From positions 1 through 38,553 of the forward strand of contig NZ_JAJITC010000028.1 in NCBI RefSeq assembly GCF_020881035.1: a DNA stretch of 38,553 nt. The letters run 5' to 3'. The translations under genes were made by a program, and so were the position numbers. The notes beneath the pieces are model-generated. The model had not been told where the DNA came from and searched no databases. It saw only the letters and a program-made list of their open reading frames with translations. Within the stretch, counting starts at the first letter, position 1; each line of letters opens with the position of its first letter. The stretch is from Paraburkholderia translucens. GTDB taxonomy: Bacteria > Pseudomonadota > Gammaproteobacteria > Burkholderiales > Burkholderiaceae. This document shows positions 15,268-22,631 of this stretch, piece after piece.

Positions 15268-17271
15268 TCACTGCGTCGGGGAGACGAGCAGCGACACCGG
15301 CACGCCGTGACAATCGACCTCGGCGACGACCGTCGCACCGAGCCCGGCAGCCGCTTTGGCGCGGGCGTTGAACGGGCCTACCTCGCGGTCGATGCGCAGA
15401 ATGTTCAGCGGCCAGGATAGCCGGGTCAGCCGCTCGTGCACGAACGCGCCCACCCATAGCGGCGCGGCGGAGGTGCCGTTGTCGACCGCGTAGCCGCTCG
15501 GCCAGAAGCGCAGCACGTAGCGTTCCTCGCGCGATTCACCGGGCCGCATGAACACCAGCGACGACGGCACGCCGTTGTTCAGCTTCGGCAGCACCGGCAG
15601 CGACACCGCGGCGACATCGGGCGAGGCGAGCGACAGCAGGCTGTGCGCGGACACGTCGGTGCCCTCGACCCAGCCCTGCGCGCGCAACTGCTCGCGGATC
15701 GAAGCGGGCTGCGAGACCCATTGCAGTGTCAGCGGCTCCTTGCGATCGCCGCCCATGTCGGAGCGAAAGCACGGCAGGCGCCTCCATCCGGAAAGCTTCC
15801 ACTGCGCCTGGGTCAGTTGCACGGGCGGCGGTTGCGGCGCGCTGTCCGGCGGCGTCGGCATCGCGAGCCCGAGTTGCAGGCCGACGCTGACCGCGATGAT
15901 CGCGAGCACCAGAAGCGGCATGAATCGACGCTGTGGCGGCGGCTGCGGGTGCCGCCACATCGCCGTCAACGCGATCAGCGCGACCCACGCATACGCGAGT
16001 GCCGCGCCGCCGATCGCGTCGGACACCCAGTAGCGGCCGAAGTAGACGCCCGCGAGCGCGACCACGATCACGACGATGATGCTCGCCCCCGCAACCAGCA
16101 CGCCTTCGAGCCTGCCGACCCGGCGCGCGAGCAGGAAGGCGAGAAAGCCGTAGACGATCACCGTCGCGGCGACGTGATTGCTCGGAAACACGTATTGGCT
16201 CGCCATCAGCTCATTGGGTGGCGCGCGGCGCATCGCGAATTGCAGGCCGAGAATCAGCAGCTGCGAAAACGCAACTGCCGCGAGCCAGTAGGTGATCGTG
16301 CGCCAGCGCCGCTCCCAGATCATCCATAGGGTGACCGTCACGACCAGCACGGTCAGCGTGATACCGCTGCCGAGCGTCGCGAGCGACGCGAGGACCGTGT
16401 CGCCCCACGGCGTGCGCACCGATTGCAGGAAGTGATAGACGGACAGGTCGATGATGGTCAGCGGATCACCGCTGACGACGTCCTCCAGGACCCCCACGAA
16501 AAGCGCGCCGGCCACTAGTACGATCAGCGATGTCAGCAGGAGGTGGGTCGCATCGGGCGTGTCCGGATCGAGTATGCGACGCGCGGCGCGCCCGAGCGGA
16601 CCCGGATGGCGGCATGCCCACCGTCCGAGGTGACGGCCCGCCGCGCTCGACCACGCGTTCGCGTGCGACACCAGAAAGCCCGCGCCGCGAAAGCTGAGCC
16701 ACACGATGCACAAAAGCATCGCGATGATCACGACGAGCCGGAACGATACCGCGCCCGCGAGCAGCACCGACGCACCGAACACGACGCCGGGCAGGATATG
16801 CGCGGGCGCCCACAGCAGCGCGGAAAGTACGTTGATTGCGAAGAAGCGCAGCGGCCCCATGTTCATCATGCCGGCGACGACCGGCACGATCGCGCGCAAC
16901 GGGGGGAGAAAGCGGGCGAGCACGACGCTCTTCGCGCCGTGCTTCAAAAAGTAGCGCCGCCCCGCGTCGAGCACCTCGGGATGCGAGCGGAACGGCCACA
17001 GCAGGACGATGCGCTCCTTGTAGCGATCGCCTAGCCAGAAGCTGAGGCCGTCGCCGGCAACCGCGCCGACGATCGCCCAAACGAATACCCAGGCAAGGCT
17101 CAACGAGCCGGTGCCGGTCAGCGCGCCCGCGAGGAACATCGCGGTGCTGCCGGGGATGAAGGTGCCGATCACCGCGATCGCTTCGAGAAAAGCGGCGAGG
17201 AATACGACCGCGAGCATCCACGACGCGTGGCCGGCGAGCAGATGCAAAAGGTGGATGTAGGCGTGCTCCAT
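15268..17271 (-). CDS. DedA - PAP2 - LssY C-terminal fusion membrane protein
   Basis: Predicted inner-membrane protein of 667 residues with three parts. Residues 1-200 are a DedA/SNARE-associated domain, with AVIGTFIPGSTAMFLAGAL and the conserved ARFLPPLRAIVP (about 119-130), a family linked to lipid flipping. Residues about 245-435 are a PAP2-type six-helix domain with RRAPP (348-352) and PSNH (363-366). Residues about 470-667 resemble the C-terminal domain of Legionella LssY. In the third PAP2 motif, Ser-Arg-x5-His-x3-Asp, only Asp418 is kept: positions 407, 408 and 414 are Ala, Gly and Tyr. The nucleophilic His is therefore absent and phosphatase activity is doubtful. Confidence 0.88.
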   Translation of the reverse strand: MEHAYIHLLHLLAGHASWMLAVVFLAAFLEAIAVIGTFIPGSTAMFLAGALTGTGSLSLAWVFVWAIVGAVAGDGLSFWLGDRYKERIVLLWPFRSHPEVLDAGRRYFLKHGAKSVVLARFLPPLRAIVPVVAGMMNMGPLRFFAINVLSALLWAPAHILPGVVFGASVLLAGAVSFRLVVIIAMLLCIVWLSFRGAGFLVSHANAWSSAAGRHLGRWACRHPGPLGRAARRILDPDTPDATHLLLTSLIVLVAGALFVGVLEDVVSGDPLTIIDLSVYHFLQSVRTPWGDTVLASLATLGSGITLTVLVVTVTLWMIWERRWRTITYWLAAVAFSQLLILGLQFAMRRAPPNELMASQYVFPSNHVAATVIVYGFLAFLLARRVGRLEGVLVAGASIIVVIVVALAGVYFGRYWVSDAIGGAALAYAWVALIALTAMWRHPQPPPQRRFMPLLVLAIIAVSVGLQLGLAMPTPPDSAPQPPPVQLTQAQWKLSGWRRLPCFRSDMGGDRKEPLTLQWVSQPASIREQLRAQGWVEGTDVSAHSLLSLASPDVAAVSLPVLPKLNNGVPSSLVFMRPGESREERYVLRFWPSGYAVDNGTSAAPLWVGAFVHERLTRLSWPLNILRIDREVGPFNARAKAAAGLGATVVAEVDCHGVPVSLLVSPTQ

Positions 17272-17422
17272 CGTGCGCGATCGGCCGTTCTGGCGTAACG
17301 ACCGATCATAACGCGCACGGACATACCGTGGGCGCGGGCGGCAGCGCGCCGCTGCAGCGCTCGGGCGATCGGCTCAGAATAGACCTGGTAGCTCGGCGGA
17401 TCTCGATGTGCTGGAGGTGGGT

Positions 17423-17812
17423 ATGAACAGGACAAGTATGGGGATCGTGCGGCTGGCTTTGCTTGCGGCACTGATGACCGTGGGGGCCGCGGGGAAGATC
17501 CAGGCACAGCAACTGGGCAATTACGGCAGTGGCGGAAGCGCGACTAATGCGGGCACCAACGCGCGCGCCAATGCGTCCGCCGCCACCGGCAACGCGGCCG
17601 CCGGCGGCGGGATGGGAATGGGTACCGGCGTCAGTCCGACTGCCATGCCAAGCCCCGGCATGTCGGCGGGCGGCACGTATGGCCTCGGCTCGGGCGGCGG
17701 GACCGGCTCCGACCGCGCGCCCAATGATATGCGCGCGAACGGCACGGCGCTCTACATGAGTCCCGACCCGCGCGCGCCGAACGTGACCGGCCGCGCGGCG
17801 CCGCCGCGCTAG
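17423..17812 (+). CDS. Small secreted Gly/Ala/Ser-rich protein
   Basis: Predicted 129-residue exported protein. A signal peptide covers roughly residues 1-29 (IVRLALLAALMTVGAAG, cleavage near IQA-QQ). The mature part is low complexity, rich in Gly, Ala, Asn and Met with no cysteines, reading as a disordered linker-like chain with short repeats such as NAGTNARANAS and GGGMGMGTG. Start at ATG 17423 with GGAGG eight bases upstream. I do not recognise a family; similar small glycine-rich proteins are common as lineage-restricted genes in Burkholderiaceae. It lies between the divergent DedA fusion and the OsmC gene, and its role is unknown. Confidence 0.65.
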   Translation: MNRTSMGIVRLALLAALMTVGAAGKIQAQQLGNYGSGGSATNAGTNARANASAATGNAAAGGGMGMGTGVSPTAMPSPGMSAGGTYGLGSGGGTGSDRAPNDMRANGTALYMSPDPRAPNVTGRAAPPR

Positions 17813-17822
17813 TGGGCCGCGT

Positions 17823-17829
17823 ATAGAAT
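17823..17829 (+). promoter_or_regulatory. Candidate -10 element for the OsmC gene
   Basis: TATAGAA lies about 30 bp upstream of the OsmC start codon, directly after the stop of the preceding small gene. No good -35 hexamer sits 17 bp upstream, so the promoter may depend on an activator or an alternative sigma factor, as osmC promoters often do. Confidence 0.3.
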
Positions 17830-17859
17830 GCAGGTCCGATACGACCACAGGAGAAGCGA

Positions 17860-18336
17860 ATGGCATACGGCGAGCACAAGTACCGCGTTTCGGTGCAATG
17901 GACAGGCAACCGCGGCAGCGGCACGTCCGGCTACCGCGACTACGGCCGCAATCATGTGATCTCTTCGGGCGGCAAGCCCGACATTCCGGGTTCGTCGGAT
18001 CCGGCGTTTCTCGGCGACGCGACGCGCTGGAGTCCCGAGGATCTGCTGGTCGCATCGGCGAGCGCGTGTCACAAATTGTGGTATCTGCATCTGTGCTCGG
18101 ACGCGGGCATCGTCGTGCTCGACTATCGCGACGACGCCGAAGGCACGATGCTCGATACCGCTCAGGAAGGCCGCTTCTCGCAGATCGTGCTGCGCCCGCG
18201 CGTGACGATCCGCGCGGGCGGCGACGTCGAGCTGGCCACGCATCTGCATCACGTCGCGCATCAGAAGTGCTATGTCGCGAACTCGGTCAACTTTCCGATT
18301 CTCTGCGAGCCGGTGGTGGAGACGGACGCGCGTTGA
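17860..18336 (+). CDS. OsmC-family hydroperoxide reductase-like protein
   Basis: Predicted 158-residue cytoplasmic protein of the OsmC/Ohr superfamily, YhfA-like branch. OsmC members reduce organic hydroperoxides with a pair of cysteines. The two conserved cysteines are present: one in VASASACHKLW (about residue 70) and one in HQKCYVANSVN (about residue 138). The preceding PEDLLVASASA is the signature of the family. A TATAGAA element about 30 bp upstream and GGAGAA before the ATG give a likely own promoter and ribosome-binding site. The downstream gene is convergent, with a hairpin-forming region between the two stops. Confidence 0.88.
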   Translation: MAYGEHKYRVSVQWTGNRGSGTSGYRDYGRNHVISSGGKPDIPGSSDPAFLGDATRWSPEDLLVASASACHKLWYLHLCSDAGIVVLDYRDDAEGTMLDTAQEGRFSQIVLRPRVTIRAGGDVELATHLHHVAHQKCYVANSVNFPILCEPVVETDAR

Positions 18337-18353
18337 GGCGCATGCGGTAGAGG

Positions 18354-18389
18354 GCCGGCCGAGCGCCGGCGCGCGGTTTGCGGGCGCTC
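18354..18389. terminator. GC-rich hairpin between convergent stops
   Basis: Two overlapping inverted repeats occupy the gap between the OsmC and 77-residue genes: GCCGGC (18354-18359 and 18365-18370, 5-nt loop) and GAGCGCC/GGCGCTC (18361-18367 and 18383-18389). They are mutually exclusive. There is no T tract on either strand, so if this ends transcription it does so weakly or with Rho. Placement between convergent genes is the main support. Confidence 0.35.
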
Positions 18390-18621
18390 AACGATTGCCG
18401 TCGAGCAGATCGCCGAGCATTTCGTCGAACGCGGCCTGCGCGTCTTCGAGCTCCTGCAGCGCGGCGTCGAAAGTCTGCAACGCAAATTGCGAGGGTTGGC
18501 CGCTGCCGGCCGGCGGAAATTGCGATTGCAGCGACGCGAACGCCGTTTGCACGCGCTTGGTCGCGGTCAATACGCGTTCCATTGCGGCGGTTTCTTCGGC
18601 TCGCGCCTTGTCGTGATCCAT
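18388..18621 (-). CDS. Small helical protein of 77 residues
   Basis: Unrecognised small protein, probably real. It has GGAG six bases before ATG 18621, high GC3 and a charged, predicted all-helical sequence (MDHDKARAEETAAMERVLTA, then LQELEDAQAAFDEMLGDLL) that looks like a short coiled-coil with heptad Leu/Ala spacing. No signal peptide or membrane segment, no cysteine. The frame is open further to 18726 but without a better start. It is on the same strand as, and directly downstream of, the Lrp/AsnC gene, so a shared transcript is possible. Function unknown. Confidence 0.7.
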   Translation of the reverse strand: MDHDKARAEETAAMERVLTATKRVQTAFASLQSQFPPAGSGQPSQFALQTFDAALQELEDAQAAFDEMLGDLLDGNR

Positions 18622-18703
18622 GAGTACTCCGGGGTCGTCGGGTTGCCTCGGAACGGCTCGCGCCGCTCCGCAGGAGGAAAAGGTGACTATGCCATGTTCG
18701 CGG

Positions 18704-19174
18704 TCAGGAGAGCGGCAGCGCCTCATACGCTTTCACTTCGCGCAACGATAACGCCGATTCCACCGACGTCACGCCTGGCAGACCGCGCAGTTGATCGCGC
18801 ATGAACGTGCCGTAGTCATCGAGGTCGCGCGCGACGACTTGCAGGATGTAGTCGGCGCTGCCCGATACGTTGTGGCACGACAGGATACGCGGGATGGCCT
18901 GTACCTCGCGCTCGAAGCGCGTGGCCACCACGCGGTCGTGGACGGCGAAGCGCACGAGCACGAACGCAATCACGCCCAGCCCAAGCGCGCCGCGCGACAG
19001 CACCGCGCGGTAGCGGTCGATATAACCATCGTTCTCCAGGCGTTTCAGACGCCGTGCGCACGGCGTCTCGCTGAGGCCGACCGTCTCGGCGAGACGCGCA
19101 TTCGACATCCGGCCATCGTTTTGCAGCGCGGCGAGGATTGCGCGGTCGATCTTGTCGAGGGCGTCGGCGGACAT
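18704..19174 (-). CDS. Lrp/AsnC-family transcriptional regulator
   Basis: Predicted regulator of 156 residues. The N-terminal helix-turn-helix reads ALDKIDRAILAALQNDGRM followed by RLAETVGLSETPCARRLKRLE, the standard Lrp family pattern. The C-terminal half is the alpha/beta RAM domain that binds amino acids (VLVRFAVHD, CHNVSGSADYILQVVARDL). It is divergent from a LysE exporter 156 bp away. In this arrangement the regulator usually senses the amino acid exported by the neighbour and activates export when it accumulates. Two palindromes in the gap are candidate binding sites. Confidence 0.92.
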   Translation of the reverse strand: MSADALDKIDRAILAALQNDGRMSNARLAETVGLSETPCARRLKRLENDGYIDRYRAVLSRGALGLGVIAFVLVRFAVHDRVVATRFEREVQAIPRILSCHNVSGSADYILQVVARDLDDYGTFMRDQLRGLPGVTSVESALSLREVKAYEALPLS

Positions 19175-19204
19175 GGTCGTTAGCTGGCTTTTTCGGGGGA
19201 GGGG

Positions 19205-19243
19205 ATAGCGCTATGCGGTAGGAGAATTTTAGCGCGTTCCGCT
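19205..19243. promoter_or_regulatory. Candidate Lrp/AsnC operators
   Basis: A perfect 10-bp palindrome ATAGCGCTAT lies at 19205-19214, and a second dyad of AGCG (19231-19234) and CGCT (19240-19243) follows, with T-rich flanks and part of the same core. Both are in the 156-bp region between the Lrp/AsnC and LysE genes, on the regulator side. Repeated AT-flanked dyads in phase (about 26 bp between the first-palindrome and second-dyad starts) suit binding by an Lrp octamer. Confidence 0.4.
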
Positions 19244-19330
19244 ATTTTTGACGCACGCGGGGCCGAACTTCGCCAGCAAACCCTCCGCGTCCGATAGCAA
19301 CATGGAGTCTCTAGCAAGAAGGAGGCTCCG

Positions 19331-20011
19331 ATGATTTCCGCTCACCTGCTAGCCGTCTATGTGGCGGCATTGGTCGCCGTTTATGCGGTACCCGGGCCGG
19401 ACATGGCGCTGGTCCTGCAAACCAGCATTGCGCGCGGCGTGCGCAGCGGCCTTGCGGCTGCCGCGGGGCTCGGCGTGTCGCGCGCGACGCATGTGACGCT
19501 GTCGGCGTGCGGGATGGCGGCGCTCTTGCGCAATGCGCCGTGGCTGTACGATGCGGTGCGCTACGCCGGTGCGGTCTATCTCGCCTGGGTTGGAATCCAG
19601 ATCTTTCGCTCGCCTGGCTTTGCGTTGCCCGCTGGTGCCCGTGACAAACAGGACGCCCACGCGCCGCGAGTGGAATCCCCTGCTTCGAGCGACGCGGGCA
19701 ATGGGTCGCGGCCGTTGCGCACCGCGTTCGTCAAAGGTCTGCTGACGAATCTGCTCAACCCGAAGGCGCTGCTGTTCTGCTCGGTGCTGTTGCCGCAATT
19801 CGTTCGGCCCGGCTCGGGGCCGGTAGCGTGGCAGATGATCGAACTCGGCGTCGTGCTGCTCGTGATCGGCGCATGCTTCGACGCGCTGTATGCAATCGGC
19901 GCCGCGCGCATCGCCCGCTGGATGCGCTCGCATCCGTTCGCGCAGACGGTGCAGCGCTGGACGTTTTCGGCTGCGTTGATCGGGTTTGCGCTGCGGCTTT
20001 CTCTGGATTGA
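19331..20011 (+). CDS. LysE-family amino-acid exporter
   Basis: Predicted inner-membrane exporter of 226 residues in the RhtB/LysE superfamily. The motif YAVPGPDMALVLQTSIARGVRSGL at the N-terminus is the family signature; the second conserved region FVKGLLTNLLNPKALLF follows about residue 140, and five or six hydrophobic segments are visible. A loop of about 30 residues rich in Asp, Ser and Arg lies in the middle. GGAGG is eight bases before the ATG. Substrate unknown; relatives export basic or neutral amino acids such as lysine, threonine or homoserine lactone. The divergent Lrp/AsnC gene is its likely regulator. Confidence 0.92.
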   Translation: MISAHLLAVYVAALVAVYAVPGPDMALVLQTSIARGVRSGLAAAAGLGVSRATHVTLSACGMAALLRNAPWLYDAVRYAGAVYLAWVGIQIFRSPGFALPAGARDKQDAHAPRVESPASSDAGNGSRPLRTAFVKGLLTNLLNPKALLFCSVLLPQFVRPGSGPVAWQMIELGVVLLVIGACFDALYAIGAARIARWMRSHPFAQTVQRWTFSAALIGFALRLSLD

Positions 20012-20168
20012 GACGTGGCGTTGGCGTGAGTTGGCTGGGCTGACGGCCGGCGACGCCGACCGCGCAGGACCCGGTGATTGTGTTGATAAAGCCGATAGCG
20101 CAGCCGGCCACCGCGCCGGCGCGCCAGCACAGGCGACCGCGCGCACGCGCGGCGGCCCGCCAGTTGCC

Positions 20169-20681
20169 TTACTGCTGCATCCCGCCCAGATAATCGAGCT
20201 TGCCGAGTTCGACGCCGTTATGACGGAGGATGTCGTATGCAGTCGTGACGTGGAAATAGAAGTTCGGCAGCACGAAACCGAACAGATATGACACTCCCGT
20301 GAATTCGATCGGACCCGGCCGCAGTTTCAGCGTGATCGTGCGGCTTTCCGAACCGTCGAACTGCGCCGCGTTGAATTCCTTCAGGTAATCGATCGTTTTC
20401 TGGATACGGGCCTGCAATTCGTCGAAAGTCTGCTCGACGTCCTCGAACTTTGGCGGCTCGACGCCGGCGAGGCGCGCCGCGCAACCCTTCGCGGTGTCGC
20501 TCGCGATATATACCTGGCGCACGAGCGGCAGCATGTCCGGCGCGAGCCGCGCGTTCGTGAACACCGAAGGCTCGATCTGCTTTGCGGCGGCGTGCGCCTC
20601 GGCTTTGCCGAGGATGGCCTGCAGATTCGTGAGGCCGCGGATCAGCACAGGCACTGATGCTTGATACATCGAAATTGACAT
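20169..20681 (-). CDS. DUF1993-family protein
   Basis: Predicted 170-residue protein of the DUF1993 family, found in many proteobacteria and fungi, with a DinB-like four-helix fold. Recognisable parts are the N-terminus MSISMYQASVPVLIRGLTNL, the centre LAPDMLPLVRQVYIASD, and the C-terminus FGFVLPNFYFHVTTAYDILR followed by GVELGKLDYLGG. The activity of the family is unknown. Start at ATG 20681 with GAGGAAC six bases upstream; the frame continues to 20948 but the extra part lacks signals. The gene is convergent with the LysE gene across a 157-bp gap with no visible feature. Confidence 0.9.
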   Translation of the reverse strand: MSISMYQASVPVLIRGLTNLQAILGKAEAHAAAKQIEPSVFTNARLAPDMLPLVRQVYIASDTAKGCAARLAGVEPPKFEDVEQTFDELQARIQKTIDYLKEFNAAQFDGSESRTITLKLRPGPIEFTGVSYLFGFVLPNFYFHVTTAYDILRHNGVELGKLDYLGGMQQ

Positions 20682-20989
20682 AGGTTCCTCTGATTTCTCG
20701 ACCTTGCGCACAGGCGGCGCGCGGCAATGAAACGGCGGAAATGCCGCTTCAGCATCATAGCGTGTCGCCTCCTCGCGGCACACTGGCGATTCGGACGACT
20801 GCCACGCGCGCCGGAACTGTGTTCGAATGCTTGGGTCGGACGGTGGAACGAAGTTCTTGAACAACCCGCCTGCCGCGTATCGTGCCAAACGACGCGCCCC
20901 GTGCAGGTGCGTGGCGTGCTTGCCCATCGTGGGGCCGTCCGGCCGCATGCGATCGGGCGCGCCGCCCCGCCAACAGGAGAGTCGACACC

Positions 20990-22549
20990 ATGGTCACCAA
21001 GCATCCATTGCCGGGCAGCGAGCGGCACGTCGAGAAGGGTACGAAGGTCATCGGGCAATGCGATCCCGCCGAGCGGATCGAGGTCTTCGTGATGCTGCGC
21101 CGTCAGCAGCAGGCGCAGTTCGACGCATTGATGAGCCGCATCGCCGCGGACGACCCGAGCGTGAAGCCGCTGTCGCGTGAGGCGCTCGCCAAAGACTACG
21201 GCGCTGCGCCCGAGGACATCGCGAAGGTTCGCGCGTTTGCGGGTGCGCATGGGCTCGCCGTCGTGCGCGAAGACCCGTCGGCACGCACGGTGGTGCTAGG
21301 CGGCACGATCGCGCAGTTCGAGAGCGCCTTCGAGGTCAAGCTCGAACGTTACCAGCACCACGTAGCTGGGCCGTTCCGTGGCCGCACCGGCACCATCAGC
21401 GTGCCCGACGATCTGCATGGCATCGTCGAAGCGGTGCTCGGACTCGACAACCGGCCGCAGGCGCGGCCGTACTTCCGCATCCGGCCGCCGTTCGTGCCGG
21501 CGCGCGCACGCCAGGTGTCGTACACGCCGCCGCAGCTCGCGTCGCTCTATCAGTTTCCGCAAGGCGACGGCGCCGGCCAGTGCGTCGGCATCATCGAGCT
21601 CGGCGGCGGCTATAACGCATCGGACCTGAAGACCTATTTCGCGAGCCTCGGCGTGAGCGAGCCGACCGTGACTGCCGTCGGCGTCGATCAGGCCGGCAAC
21701 CAGCCGAGCGGCGACCCGAACGGGCCGGACGGCGAAGTTACGCTCGACATCGAGATCGTCGGTGCGATCGTGCCGCGCGCGGCCATCGCCGTGTACTTCA
21801 CCCAGAACAGCGACGCCGGCTTCATCGACGCGGTGAGCCGCGCGGTGCACGACACGGCAAACAAGCCGTCGGTGATCTCGATCAGTTGGGGGGCGCCGGA
21901 ATCGGTCTGGACCGGCCAGTCGATGCAGGCGCTCAACAGCGTGCTGCAGTCGGCGGCGGCGCTCGGCGTGACGATCTGCGTGGCCTCGGGCGACAGCGGG
22001 TCGAGCGACGGATCGGGCGGCGGCGACCAGGTCGACTTCCCGGCCTCGAGCCCGTATGTGCTCGCTTGCGGCGGCACTCACCTGACAACGTCCGGTTCGT
22101 CGATCACGAGCGAGGTCGTGTGGAATGACGGCGATTTGGGCGGCGCGAGCGGCGGCGGCGTCAGCACTGCCTTTCCCGTGCCCGCGTGGCAGCAGGGTTT
22201 GTCGGCCACGTCGACGGGCGGCGGCAGCCAGCCGCTCAGCGGGCGCGGCGTGCCGGACGTCGCAGGCGATGCGTCGCCGCTGACCGGCTACGAGGTGCTG
22301 GTCGACGGCGCGCAAACGGTGGTGGGCGGCACCAGCGCGGTGGCGCCGCTGTGGGCGGCGCTGATCGCGCGCATCAACGCGGCGAAGGGGCAGCCGGCCG
22401 GTTTCGTCAATGCGAAGCTATACAAGGCGCCGGGCGTGTGCAACGACATCACGCAGGGCAGCAACGGCAGCTTCGCGGCGGCGCCGGGATGGGACGCCTG
22501 CACGGGCCTTGGTAGTCCCAATGGCGAGAAGGTGGCGGCCGCACTATAG
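20990..22549 (+). CDS. S53-family serine-carboxyl peptidase (sedolisin/kumamolisin type)
   Basis: Predicted acid-active endopeptidase of 519 residues. Residues about 1-185 form the activation prodomain, and the catalytic domain follows. The triad characteristic of the family is visible: Glu249 and Asp253 in GEVTLDIEIVGAI, and Ser449 in GGTSAVAPLWAAL. Asp335 in ASGDSGSS is the oxyanion-hole Asp. A Ca-site-like WDACTGLGSPNG closes the chain. No signal peptide is present at ATG 20990 (supported by AGGAGA), nor in the longer frame opening at 20882. How the enzyme leaves the cell is unclear, as for kumamolisin-like relatives. A carboxypeptidase gene follows 82 bp downstream. Confidence 0.93.
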   Translation: MVTKHPLPGSERHVEKGTKVIGQCDPAERIEVFVMLRRQQQAQFDALMSRIAADDPSVKPLSREALAKDYGAAPEDIAKVRAFAGAHGLAVVREDPSARTVVLGGTIAQFESAFEVKLERYQHHVAGPFRGRTGTISVPDDLHGIVEAVLGLDNRPQARPYFRIRPPFVPARARQVSYTPPQLASLYQFPQGDGAGQCVGIIELGGGYNASDLKTYFASLGVSEPTVTAVGVDQAGNQPSGDPNGPDGEVTLDIEIVGAIVPRAAIAVYFTQNSDAGFIDAVSRAVHDTANKPSVISISWGAPESVWTGQSMQALNSVLQSAAALGVTICVASGDSGSSDGSGGGDQVDFPASSPYVLACGGTHLTTSGSSITSEVVWNDGDLGGASGGGVSTAFPVPAWQQGLSATSTGGGSQPLSGRGVPDVAGDASPLTGYEVLVDGAQTVVGGTSAVAPLWAALIARINAAKGQPAGFVNAKLYKAPGVCNDITQGSNGSFAAAPGWDACTGLGSPNGEKVAAAL

Positions 22550-22631
22550 TCTGCAACACAGCGCACGATAAACAACAACGAGACGCAGGGACGAGCACGC
22601 ACGGCACGTAAAACGAACCCTTGGAGCGATC

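Noticed and set aside
15643..16329. Long plus-strand frame of 228 codons inside the DedA fusion gene
   Set aside because: It is antisense to a clear membrane-protein gene and its Arg/His/Asp-rich content is the usual mirror of GC-rich coding sequence.
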